Part shown: positions 32,159 through 44,124 of the stretch, piece after piece
How the letters are laid out: each line of letters starts with the position of its first letter
How positions within the stretch are numbered: position 1 is the first letter of the stretch
Notes under the pieces: generated by a model
Told to the model about the DNA's origin: nothing
Databases searched by the model: none
Seen by the model: only the letters and a program-made list of their open reading frames with translations
Source of the DNA: Melampsora larici-populina 98AG31
Taxonomy: Eukaryota > Basidiomycota > Pucciniomycetes > Pucciniales > Melampsoraceae
Reading direction: 5' to 3'
Assembly (NCBI RefSeq): GCF_000204055.1
Contig: NW_006768840.1
Coordinates: forward strand, 161,012 to 225,011
DNA length: 64,000 nt
Position numbers and translations under genes: made by a program

Positions 32159-35100
32159 TTACTTTGAACTCTGAGTACGTCTTCGATTATTTTGACTATT
32201 ATTATGATTATTAATCAATCCATTTCCATTTCCAATTTCAAAAATATTATTATTATTATTATGTTCAGTATCAAGTATCTTTTTTTCATGATGATCTTCA
32301 GTTTCACCAGTTCGAGTACGAGTCCTAGATCTAGTCTTCCGTGGTGAAGTCATTCCTCCTGCTTTACTTATTCTTTCATTTTTCGGATTATTATCAACTT
32401 CGTTTTTAGATGATCCAGATGAATCAGTTCGATTTGAATTACTTCTTTTATTTGTCACAGGAACAGGTTCAGGAGTGGTTGAAGTTCCGTTTTTTGCGTT
32501 AGTGGATCGTGATCGAAGTGTTCGTGTATTAGAATTCGAACTTAGTGGTGGTGATGCAACTTTTCGTCTTGATGGTTTTTTACTTGTTTGACGTTGATCT
32601 TCGTCTGCAGACACGTTTTCTAGCTTCGAAGATGTATTTGAGGATACCATATCTTCCTGACAATCCACTTTAAGATCCTCTTCAGCTACTACCACATCTG
32701 TTGTCAAAGGAAGTGGATCAGAAGGTTCTGCTTCTGCTTCCGGCGATGTCGGAAAAGCATCTTCGTTGATCACAATGATAACTGAGTCTTCTGAGCAGGC
32801 ATCATCTGATTGATACTCTTCACCATCACCATCACCTTGAGGGTCCACAAGACTAGCTACAGGAGGATTCACAGGATCCCTCCAAGAAGTGAAGATATTC
32901 TTCCAAGACATATCCAGATGAGGTAAACTCAAACGTTGAATAGGAGCAAGAATCATTTCTCGTACACCAACTAATTGAGGTGCAAATGAACTTAATTCAG
33001 GAAACTTGAGACGCGGTGTTGTAGTAGTTTTGAGATAAGCTGAAGAAGGAGCAGAATGGGGTCTTTCGGTGATGCCTGAATGTTGTTTTAGATAAGGATG
33101 TGTATTGATTGTATTTAGTGATAACCATTTCATCTCGTTCGCTAGATCTGCTGGGTCTGCAGTCTTCTCAGTAGTGTTGTTCCGATTCGCGAATCGTGAC
33201 ACGTCAGCTGGTAAAGAATTCGCTCGCTGTCTGGTGCTATTATTGCCACCAATGCCGAGATTCACGAATTGTTGCTTGATTTGTGAAATGATCGAGTCAT
33301 TTTGATCTGGTTGATTTGGCATAGTGGCAATAGCCGAATCATCAACAGAAGTATGACCTCCGCTTGAATTGATTGTCGAGTATTCTCGGCCTTGAAATGC
33401 AGCAATAGAATCTGAAGATTGATCTGTGATGAAAAGCCGAATGAAAATTTTAGTAAAGGAAATCACAAAGCTTATGGGCCATGATTTTTACCCATTTGAG
33501 ATATTGAACACAACTCACCGCCGCGTGCACGTCGTGAAGCGTGATCACGGTTGGAAACAGGTACAGATAACCTACTCGAAGCTCGCCTAGGACGATTTGA
33601 GTTAGAACTGTTACCGGGATCACTCGCTTTGCGACGTCGGTTACCCCTTGGCTTTAAAAATTATATGAATTTCACATCAAAAGATCAATAAACAATGACA
33701 GATGATACACTCACTTTTGGTGCAGAGTCTTGATTTGAATCTTCAGGTTTGGCTTCGATTTTGGATTTTTTACTGCGAGGTTCTTTGGGTAATTCTTCAG
33801 GTAACTTATCAAATTCAAGACAAAAGACATCTCTATCAAACCTGACTTTTCGTTTACCCGATTCGTCCAATTCATACTCTCCTTCTCCATCCTCTTCAAT
33901 AGGCTTGATAGGGTGTTGTCTTGTAGGACTACGCGAGAACGGCACTCCCAATGGAGTTAACGATCCACCTCGTTTGATCAAGAATGATCTTGGAGTTCTG
34001 ATCAAGCGATGTGGGCTTGTTGTTTCGTTTTGCACGTTGACGATCTTAGTAAGCTTCGTTGGACTGGGTGTAAAGGATGAACAAGAAGGACCAGGCGTTG
34101 AAGATCGTAAACTTCTTCGACGTTCTGCTCGCTGCTGTTCCTCATCTTCATCTGTGTAAGAAGGACTTAGGCTATTCAATTGCGTATTGTATTTGAGTGC
34201 TGTCCGAATTTGTGTGGCGCTGGGAGTAAATTGAAGGTGGGCAGCTCCAGGCTGAGTAGAAAAGCTTTGTAGCTCCTCAGGTGTATAAGATTGTCGTCTA
34301 AAACTGCTTTTTAGAGGAAATTCGACGCTGATTGGGCTAGGTGAGCTGGATTGGCCAGATCCTTCTCTACTTTCGTATTCAGCCAAAAGTTTCGCATTGG
34401 GGGAGACAGACCGACGAGACTGAGTTGGAGAAAATCGGGTAGGCGATAAAAGAGAATTTGGGGATCTAGATACGCCAAGTGCGTGAAACGACTGAGCCTT
34501 GCCATTGGTGGAGGGAAACACGCGGCTTGCTTGGGTTGTCAAGTCATCAGAGTCTGAGGATGAGGCTAGAGCAGTAGTCTGTAGAAAAAATGCGTGACAT
34601 GAGAGACCATCACATAGTATTACACGGTTCATTTGAAAGCTCACTTGGAGTAAAGCTAGAGACCGGGGATCTGGCAGCGGATTTGCTGGAGATTCGACGG
34701 TCTCAGTAAATCCAAGGTCTCGGTCGACCTCAGGGGTAGAGTTAGGTCCTTGTTCCGCGGCATCCTCATCTGTGCTTCCAACATCTTCCTCTTCAGCTTG
34801 CTCATCGTCTTCTTCATCACTGCTACTAAAACCGCTGCATCCACCAATAGGATCTGGGTGTTCAGGAGTCTGAGCAAGATGGACTTCAACGGCTCGCTTG
34901 ATAAGAATTTTTTGTAGCAAGCTTTTTCGGCGGGGACGCAGATCAGGAGGGGTGATAGGGCTGGTGGGTTGGGAAGGATCAAATACAGTCGACCCTATCG
35001 CGGGAGGCGATTGCGGCGAGGTAGATGTCGAAGCTTCGGGAGACTGAAAATATCAAGAATCAAAGTTGTGTCAAGGTACCCAACTAGGAGATCTGCAAAT

Positions 35101-36637
35101 TGGGGGTGATAGACAACGTAAGGTACTCGGACAAATAAGCAAATCGGACTGACAGGAAGAAAGCGCGAAGGTCTACGTCCTGGAGAAGGGGGAGAACGAT
35201 AAAGCTGTTGAGATATGTTTTCGTTCTCATCGTCTCCGTGGTCATCTTCACCGCTAGACTCATCATCAAGTAGGGGTCCATTGACACGCACACGCTTTTG
35301 ATTGACAGCCTCAGGGGAACGTCGGTAAGACCGTCTTCTGAAGGAGACATGAGTCATATCCGGATCACTTGAAGAGGGTGAGATAGGGGTAGGCTGCTCC
35401 TTTTCCAAGATAGGAGAGATTGATTCTACAGCCTTTGGTTGTGGATTGGTGTGATTTTCGAAATTTAGAGATTGAGGTTGAGAGGCAAGTAATGGCCAAC
35501 TGAGTCTCGCGTTAGATTTTTGCGGGGTGATGACTAATCTCAGCTGTTTGTTACGATCCACGCATTGTTTTGATGGAATGAGATCAGTGTGTGGTGCCTT
35601 GAGGATAGCCTGAGATGAACGAGGAGGGGTCTGTTCTCGCCTAGGTGAAGAGCGGGTGGGGAGACGGGTTTGAGAAGTCATTTGAGGTTCGTCGGATTCG
35701 GAATCAGATGATAAAGATGAACTTCCAGATCTAGGACAGTCTAGACGAAGTTCGTCTGATGGATGAGGTAGGGATGATGTCGTGTCGGTTGGGTTTAATA
35801 TACCTATATGGTCTTGATTGTTTTCGCAAACTAAACTCAGGTCTGAAATTGTAGCAGATGGTGAGAGGGGACTGTTAATATAAACTGAATCCGAATTTTG
35901 ATCGAGACTACTATCATTATCCGAGGGCGGATCTGATTTCAATGTTTGTTTGCACAATTCCCGACAACCGATCACTAGTTTCCGGGTCTCCGCGTCAGTC
36001 ACTGAGTCCTGGAAGGGAAGTACAGTTAGTGATAGGCTGACTGCGTCATCTGATGATAAAGCGTCCTAAGGTTTTCACGGGGACTAAAAGTCTGATTTTG
36101 GAGTGATTGGTCAAGGGCAAAAGGCATACAAGGTCAAATAGATTCCAATCAATGGCGTGTAAATCCCAACGTTGTTCAAATTTGAATGGCCACTGCGCCA
36201 CGTAAAAGATATCACCGTCTTTAAGTTCGATCCAGGGGTGTTCTTCCAGGGAAGGTAGAGGATTAGGTGGAAAAATGTAGCGATCTTGAAGTTTGACACC
36301 CTGTGGCCCATGAACTTGAATTGAACCCTGAGTAAGATTAGAATAGCAAGTCAAGTTACATTCAAGTCATTTACACAAAACTCATCGAGCCACGCACTAC
36401 ATAATTGTTGGCGATGGCTAGTCTAAGATGAAGCGGAGCGCAATCTGGATGATCGAAACGAATTGAAGTACGCGAACCAGATCCGATAGCAGTACGAGTT
36501 CGACTCAGGACTGGAAATCTCACCCGAATCGAAGTGAGATCGGATGAGTAAAGAACCAAATGACAGAGAGCTGGACCGCATAGTTGCCAAGGATGAGGAG
36601 GTTGAATAGGTTGAAGGGTGGTTGAAGTCGAAGTCAT
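32159..36637 (-). CDS. FHA-domain protein with Ki-67/RepoMan-like PP1-docking motif, seven exons (1334 aa)
   Basis: Exons 36637-36398, 36327-36079, 36008-35154, 35043-34645, 34578-33715, 33651-33519 and 33423-32159 join in phase. Residues about 25-140 form an FHA (phosphothreonine-binding) domain: RTAIGSGSRTSIRF, then CAPLHLRLAI, SIQVHG, and DGDIFYVAQWPFKFE. The long remainder is disordered, with very many SP/TP sites and acidic and basic patches, typical of a CDK-regulated nuclear scaffold. At about residues 823-845 lies KRKVRFDRDVFCLEFDKLP, an RVxF protein phosphatase 1 site followed by a spaced EFDKLP block. This is the arrangement of the Ki-67 and RepoMan PP1-binding domain (RVSF .. PELFDxxLPP). 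FHA plus this motif is the Ki-67 combination; orthology is an inference. The C-terminus has arginine-rich stretches and Asn runs. The 66-base intron at 34579-34644 is stop-free and could be retained. Confidence 0.82.
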
Positions 36638-37236
36638 GTTGAAGTTGACAATCGAGAAAGTCAAAGCAATCAAAGTTAAACTGACAAGGTCATGAACTCA
36701 AACTCTGAAAATCATGAAACCATCTCAAACCAAATTAAAACCACTTAAGATCTAAACTTAAACTACTTAACACCACTTCTCAGCATTTCTTCACCATCTC
36801 AAACTGATCAGAAACAAGTGCCATCATTTCATTTCTGCTTTGACACTTCTTCAAACATCAACACAAACTTCAGAGTCCATGTATCTCAACACCTCAGTTT
36901 CATTCAACCAATACTAGATTGAATCTGCTTGTGATTCAGATAACGCATCAACCATTGAAACTCGCCTGAATGACTCTTCAGCTTTCAGTTTGGATCTAAT
37001 ATTTCAAGCAGAAATGCTAGAATTGAAATTCCTCAGCTCATCCAAAGAGTATGCAAGATTCATTTGTTAAAAATTGATTCAAAAGTCATGCCTGGTTCTG
37101 ACATTGAGAGGAATTGAAACAGAAATGGATCATCTTTACAACGTAGAGACTCAAATATGTCAGGTTTACAACAAAGAGATTCAAGCTAAGAGACAAGAAT
37201 GATCACTTATCGGGAATTCATTTACCTCATAGCTTA
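36638..37236. other. intergenic upstream of the FHA gene
   Basis: Presumed promoter region for the minus-strand FHA gene; repeated CATCTCAAAC-like words occur near 36720-36800. No gene supported. Confidence 0.4.
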
Positions 37237-38030
37237 TGGGGGATCAGGCTCCGCGGTAGCTTTCTTTGGGAATAGTCTACAACAGTCAACCAGAGCACCA
37301 TCACTTTTCATGTTGAACAAAATTCTATGGCTGCCCAATCCTTCAGGGTGAGCAATGGTGATTGATTCTACGTAGGAGATACTTTGACTATCTCTACCCA
37401 TGCCACGGCAGGGGAAGTTCTTACACCCTTCAAGAATTTTATACTCTGAGAGGTACTTATATTTTCAACTACTTTTCCATGAATCCTTTCTCGAGTTAAG
37501 CAATTATCTTGCCGAAACAAGAACAAGAATCAGAAAAAATCTCAGCCTCATAGGTATTTTGCATAGATCTTCTCAAAAACTATATATGCAAACTCATATC
37601 GTATCCTACTTTTAAACATACTTGTAAAAAACAGTTCTAGCAAAGAATGAAATTCTGACTGTTGTCAAGAAGGTGCTGAGGCCAATAGGATTATGTACCT
37701 TCCACGCAACAATCGCAATAAGTTGAAGAATCCACAAATCAAAGCTCTAGTTTGGAAAACAAACGTTGTTGGATCCTGTAGCTGATTAGGCCTCAGGCTA
37801 CGCGGTAGTCATTTTGTGGATTGAATTTGTCTGCAATGTCAACACGCAACTCAGAGGACTAGCGCTTTTCGTGTTGAACAAAGTTCAATGGCTATTTACT
37901 CCGGCAAAACCAGACTTCAGTGACAAATATGGTGATTGAGTCTACACTGGAAAGACCTAGACTGATTCTATTGTACTACAGCAGGGTAGATCTTTACACC
38001 CCTTCAAACTTCTGTTCCTCTGATTGACGC
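37237..38030. repeat. diverged direct repeat pair (units about 200-240 bp)
   Basis: Unit A (about 37237-37445) and unit B (about 37785-38030) share an ordered set of words: CAGGCTMCGCGGTAG, TTTTCRTGTTGAACAAARTT, TGGTGATTGAKTCTAC, CAGGGKAGWTCTTACACC-type. Spacing inside the units is similar. The copies are old and diverged, and no coding frame is shared. Confidence 0.55.
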
Positions 38031-38539
38031 AATCTTTATCCTAACACTGGAGTTGAGGTTAATCCGGTTTGATTTTTTCGAGCTAGACATATCCAAAAAG
38101 TCTTGCAATCAAAGTGGACATTGAGTCTGACAATGATAAAAGTTCAGAGTGGTTAAACTACTGTAGACTAGTATGTAATGATGATTGCCAAGTTGATGAA
38201 CTGAAGCTGGTCAAGCGATGATGTCAAAAAAAACCAAATGAATGATGAAAACAGTCCAGCCTGAAAAAAAAGCTTCTGATCAACTTCCTGAAGTCTTTCA
38301 TCCAGGCGAAAGTTGAAAAACAGCTGAGACAAACCTATGTAGTGTAGCCGTCTTGGCCTTAACAAAAAGAACTGAAAATCGAATACAGCTTTTCCGAGTT
38401 CGAACCAAAAAAAAAATATAAAACATATCGCTCACCAAAGTATTTACACCCTTTTACATACTTCCTACACTTTTCGACCTTCAAGCCACTCTCATCCAAA
38501 AACATTCATCACAATACCAACATCATTTTATCTCACAAA

Positions 38540-40129
38540 ATGACAGCAACCAACGAATCAAAGTTAAATTGGTCTTTATTTGCTGGAGCAGAATCGATCG
38601 GTCCTACCACTTCATCAGAAGAAGAAACTTCATCTTTATCAGATTCGTCATCAACCAATGAATCTAAACCAATTAACTCGAGGAAAGGTGATCCTTGGAA
38701 ACCTAAGATGGTCGGATTACCTCAAGATCCGAATGATTGGCTTTGGTTGATGTCTGAAGAACCTCATCGATCTAGACGTAGAGCTATCCTTAAAGATCAT
38801 CCAGAAGTAAGTCTTCTTTTCAACAAACTCACCAATACAACATCAATTGATTTTCGTGTTTTGGACTCTTTGTTTAGGTTACCAAATTAATGGGTTATAC
38901 TACTACCACAAGATGGATCGTACTCTTAGTTGTTAGCCTACAACTTTCAATCTCAATCTACTTTGCACATCTCTCAAACAACGGTCAACAATCTGCCTGG
39001 AACTGGCGTTTTTTCTTAACAGCTTATGCAATTGGAGGGTAAGCCTCTCAATTCACTTCCAACTCTTCTTTTCCCAAACCTGATTTTCTTTTTTTTTTGG
39101 TTTTTTGTAAATAGAACAGCCAACCAGAATTTGTTTTTAGCTATTCATGAAATCACTCATAACTTGGCTTTCAAATCGATTCTTAATAATAAATTATTGG
39201 CTTTGTTTGCTAATATACCTATTACGATTCCTTACTCGATGATCTTTAAAAAATATCATATTGAACATCATCGTTATTTGGGTGAAGATGGGGTCGATAC
39301 TGATTTACCTACTAAATTCGAATTATTATGTTTAAACAATGTGTTTGGAAAAGCTTTTTTCGCGTTAGTGTTTTCCTTCTTTTCTTTTCCTTTCTTTCTT
39401 TATTGAAAAACAAAATCTGATTAGGTGGTCTTTTTTTGGTTTGCTTTTTTATAGTACTTTTCAAATTTTGTTTTATGCTCTTAGACCTGGTTTTGTTAAA
39501 TCTCAAAAACCAACTCGATGGGTTTTTGCAAACTTTGCACTTCAATTAAGTTTTGATTACTTTCTTTATCGTACATTCGGGTAAGCCACAATTTCCCCTC
39601 ATTACACCCTTTCAGAATCACCAAAACTAATTCGAATTCGTCTTTTTCGTTGTAAAGCTTAACTGCTGTTATGTATCTATTGTTATCATCATTCTTTGCC
39701 GGTTCATTACACCCTTGTGCTGCTCATTTCATTGCAGAACATTATCTTTGGAGTGTAGGAGGAGAACAAGAAACATGGAGTTACTACGGTCCTTTGAACA
39801 TGTTAACCTACAACGTAGGGTACCACAACGAGTTCGTCTCTTTCCCCCTTGCCCTCTTCTACACTCTCTTCCTTAAACTAACCTTTATTTTTTGCGTTAG
39901 ACATCATGATTTCCCTTCGATTCCATGGACAAGATTACCTAAACTAAAAGCAATCGCTCATGATTATTATGATCCATTACCTTCTCATTCTTCATGGCCA
40001 TTAGTGACGTTTAATTTTATTTTTAAAACAGATGTTGGTTTGTTTTCTAGAGTTAAACGTGAAGCAGGTGCTCAACATTTAAAATTGGTACCTGAAAATG
40101 ATGATCCAAAGAAAATTAAAGAATTATAA
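38540..40129 (+). CDS. DES1: sphingolipid delta-4 desaturase (dihydroceramide desaturase), six exons (401 aa)
   Basis: Exons 38540-38806, 38878-39038, 39115-39363, 39455-39580, 39658-39831 and 39901-40129 join in phase. The enzyme puts the delta-4 double bond into dihydroceramide at the ER, using O2 and electrons from cytochrome b5. All three di-iron histidine boxes are present: HEITH (154-158), HIEHH (191-195) and HNEHH (324-328). Also present are the DES-specific FLAIHEITHNLAF, EDGVDTDLPT, HPCAAHFIAEHY and [20 protein letters not shown] regions. The N-terminus has a Ser/Glu-rich extension of about 50 residues before the conserved DPNDWLWLMSEEPH. The donor of the last intron is GTTCGT, and splicing there is what creates the third histidine box. 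It faces the delta-9 desaturase gene in convergent orientation. Its product feeds glucosylceramide synthesis. Confidence 0.95.
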
Positions 40130-41028
40130 AATCCTTTTTGGTTTTGAAAGACTCTTTTCTTCCTTTGGTTAAGATTCTTGTTATTCTTTTTTCATAGTTC
40201 TTTTCTATTTGATTTGTTGCTCCATCTTGTCATTGAGATTTATTTCAATCAATCTTAAACCCTTGCTCTATATTTCTCTTGTAGGGATTACTTTGTTTCC
40301 TTTTGACAAAAGTTGTTTATATCATAGAAATCCTATTTGCAGCAATCAAAAAAATGACCATGTACCCCAACCAAATGAGTCAACATATTCACTGATTTTA
40401 CCCATGGTGTCGGCAAATTGAAACCACTCACTTTGCCCGTCAGTTCGAAAAGCCACATCACTCAGAATTAACGGTGGCCAGAGGATCTGCCACTAAATAC
40501 CCGCTCTCATGCGAACAGCTTTTGTTACTCTTGTCAATCTCAATCTCCTTTACAAGGACCTACAAAGTTTTGCAAAGTAATCATGGCGTCTTGTTTCATT
40601 TCGCAAGGGCCTTGTGAGACAGAATCATGCAAAGCAGAGTAAACCATGGAGGGAGCAAGCCACAAAGCTTAAACAAGTAACCTTGACTGAAGTCCGAGAG
40701 CTTAATTCAAGGGACATGCGAGCTACTTGTATCTCACTATCTTCAAAACAATACCAAAAGCAAACGTAAAACAAGGTTAAATTGAAATAAATCATTTTCT
40801 TTTTTCGTCTCAAAACAATTCAATCAAAAAACCAAAATGTGAATAAAAAAATGTAAAGTAGAGAGAAAACGTAGTCAATTTATATATCAAACTTATAAAA
40901 CAATCTAACATTTTTCTTGAAAAGACAACCAAAAAAAAATCACTATCTGAGCAACGAGTTTTTTTTTCTGATTTTATGGAACCAAACAAACAAACAAAAA
41001 CAAAGACCAAAAGAAAAGTCATGATGAT
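40130..41028. other. convergent intergenic region between two desaturase genes
   Basis: Holds the 3' ends of both genes. A/T-rich tracts near 40140-40200 and 40800-41010 are likely 3' UTR and polyadenylation regions. No gene supported. Confidence 0.5.
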
Positions 41029-42815
41029 CTAGGCAACAATCTCAGGTGCTAGTCCTGCAGGTGGACTAACAGGAGTCGAAGTGGTTTCAAGTTTCTTTGG
41101 TCCACAGATTGGAATTTGTTGATCCTCACTAAAGACTCCTACTTTCTTTTTAAGATGTTCAACTTCATAACCACCTTCGATCACTCCTACTCGTAACATG
41201 GCCAATAAATTATGGGCCGCATTCGAATGATCTATTACAAAGCAAAACAAGACAGTCAAGATCCATCGCAAAATCACAGTAAGAAATCTACAAAAAGCTG
41301 GACTCGTACCATAGAGACCACCATGGAAGGCCGTGGTGGCATCTTTGCCCAATCTAGTCTTGATCAAAGCTCGTCCACCAGGATGTTCATCCATAAACTC
41401 AGTGACATCATGAATAAAACCTCCAACTACAATCAGACTACGATCTTCCTTCTTGTTAGCCTCCTCGACATATTGTTCCCAAGTGAGGATCGGTAAATCG
41501 TTGGAATTCGTGGGCCATGTCACATCACGGAAGTCTTTTCGAAGTTCCTTGAGCTTCATGTTGTATTGACCTTTTCGAATCTCATTATCGGGAAACGTCT
41601 TGAGTTCAGAGGCGAAACCGAGGTAGTAAGCCAAGGCGATAAACCATTTGGTGGGATCGTATTGGTACCATTTGATGGCGTTTCTAAAGTCTTGAGGAAA
41701 CTCGTGATGACTAAATGCGAAGAAAAACAAAAGATTAGTCAGGAAATGATTTCCAAATATCAAGTGTCGAAAAGTGATCGAGATGACTGACAAGTTATGG
41801 TACCCTTCACCGATAGTGACAAAGGCAGTGATGATATGATCACGTGGGGAGTGCTTATCATCAAAGGGAGATTCACCAAGCCAATGTGCGAGGGAATTCA
41901 CACAAAAGGTTGAATGATGTACAAACAACAACCTAGCAGCACCAGCATAGAAGAAACCTCCTCTCCAATCACCCCATCCTAAACCGGCAATGAGAGTTGG
42001 AAAGGCAAATCCCATTCCAAAGATCAAAGGTAGATACCAACGATGTTGCCATCTGACGACTTCATTCCTACTCAAATCTGATACATCTGCCACACCAGGC
42101 TTTCGACGAGGCTTGACAACCATCCAACCCACATGAGACCAGAGGAGTCCTTTATGAGCCGAATAAGGATCGAGATCGGTATCCGTGTAACGATGATGAG
42201 CTCGATGACCTCTAGCCCACCATCGAATCGAACCTTCAAAGGCGCCAGAACCACCAAGAGCTAGGAAATATTGAAGTGGTAAAGATGCGTTATAGGCACG
42301 ATGAGCCCAGAGTCGATGATAACCGGCAGTGATACCGAGACCGGTGTAGTAATAGTAAATGATCGACCAAATCAGAGTAGGACGACTAAGAGGGGTGGTG
42401 ATGGCACCATAGATAGCCAAGACAGGAACTAGGGTGAGAGCGATAGTAGAGATGTAATTGATCTCTCGAAAAAAGTTGCGCCAAGTGATGGGCGGTAATG
42501 GCTTCTCTCGTCTCAATGTCTTTTGAACATAACCTGATGAAATGAAAAGATGTGAGATTAAAGAATGATCGAATGAGTAAGTAGAAAGAAGCATTACTGA
42601 CTATCATCATCCACTGCAGTCTCTTCATCGTCTTCCCAAGTGTTCTTGGATTCCTTGATTCCTACCAAACCTTCATCCGAGTCACTTAGATCGCTCTCAG
42701 GATCATAATCCGGTAGATTGTTTCGAGCACGCTGACGAAGACGTTGAGCGGCAACAGCAGGAGCAGATTTAACTGAACTGCTTAGTGAAAGTCGAGCGTC
42801 TAAGATGGCAGGCAT
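41029..42815 (-). CDS. OLE1: delta-9 stearoyl-CoA desaturase with fused cytochrome b5, four exons (519 aa)
   Basis: Exons 42815-42602, 42533-41792, 41710-41310 and 41231-41029 join in phase and give 519 residues. It converts palmitoyl- and stearoyl-CoA to their delta-9 unsaturated forms at the ER membrane. The histidine boxes are HRLWAHR (144-150), HRAHHR (181-186) and HNFHH (317-321), the last built across the second intron. Hydrophobic segments lie between them. A cytochrome b5 domain follows (HPGG at 428-431, and the second heme ligand in DHSNAAHNLL near 454), as in yeast Ole1, so the protein supplies its own electron donor. The first 70 residues are an acidic, disordered tail. Upstream on the minus strand a TATA-like run (TATATATATC, complement of 42952-42961) lies about 140 bases before the ATG. 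Confidence 0.95.
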
Positions 42816-43805
42816 GATGATGAGAGGTAAGTAATCGAAGAAGGAAAAATGAAATCAACAAAAGAAAGAAAACGATAAAAGTTTAATGGTTTTTTGAAGT
42901 GGTGGACGAAGAAAGGGGAAGAATGGATGGATGGACGGATTAAATCTATAGATATATATATTCTAGTAAGTGGTCAAGTTGAGTTTGGGTGAATTGATTG
43001 ATAGAGAATCGGAAATACAAGAAGTTTTTAAGTTTTAACCAAGATGGTAAACAGGAAATAAGGATCAAAGATAACAAAACACCAAGTCTAAAAGAAAGGA
43101 GAGTTGATCAACTGATCAAATCTTCAAATCAAAGTTGATGAATCTGATCCAAAAAACTGTAAATCATTTATAAGTTCCAATACTTTCTCAAATGAATTCC
43201 TTGATTCTAATCGTTTGCTGTTCGGTTGGTTTTGTAAGTTGACTACAGAATCAGTACTTTGACCTTGGTAAGAGTCAAGACTGATGAGAATCTAGTAAGA
43301 GTAAGATTCACTTGAAGATTAGAAAACCAAATTGATGATGATTTGATCGAGAATCGAGATGATGATGATGGATTGATCGATTGAAGACCAAATGGGTTTT
43401 TAAGTTTGAATTTTTAGTGATTTGCGATCAAGTTTAAAGTTTAAAAGGAGCAAAACTGATTTCAACCAAACTCGATTCACAGATTTCATTCAAACAGCCA
43501 ATCAAAACTATCAAATTCAAGAATTTAAGTCAGAAACTCAATCAACAAAATCACCTTAGCGTACTTTACTACATACACTCTACGTCATCAAATCAAATTA
43601 ATCCGTTGGGGTAAAATCAATCAAACAACCATCATCGCCATCGCCATCATCATCGAGAAAAGTTGACATAAGCAACTATCTGCAGCTCAGACTTCGGATC
43701 AAGTAGATCCGATTCACATCAAACCATTAATCTGCAGGCGAGCGGTCGGGTTTACTTTGTCCGCGCATGAGAATCATCATCACATTCAATAGATCAGAAT
43801 TGCTG
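42816..43805. other. promoter side of OLE1 and intergenic
   Basis: No gene supported. Contains the TATA-like run near 42955 and many GATTGAT/GATGATG words. Confidence 0.45.
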
Positions 43806-43808
43806 GAT

Positions 43809-44015
43809 AATAGGTGGTGTCAAACTAGGAAAAGTTGAAGTTTTCAAAATAAAAATTTTGAACCGTGTAATTAAATACATGTGATACAGTTTCAACTGTG
43901 TATTTACAGTTTCAACTTTGTATGTATTTGGAGGGTGGCCTCCCTCGGGCTTCACCATTTGTGAAGAAACAAAAAAGGGCTGATGCCCCCATCCTTAATA
44001 AATCAACATCTACAC
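43809..44015 (+). repeat. left terminal inverted repeat of transposon 1
   Basis: Begins AATAGGTGGTGTCAAACTAG and is matched in inverted orientation by 48960-49166 with few differences (for example one base in the GGCTTCACC region). Confidence 0.88.
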
Positions 44016-44124
44016 AGAACACTGGGGCAGGGTAAAGCGCGTTGGGACAGGTCTCTTGAGGCCGTGTTTGTAAGTACTTCCATAGATGGCCATCTCTTCC
44101 AAGTCTCAACGCTAAAGAGCTCTA

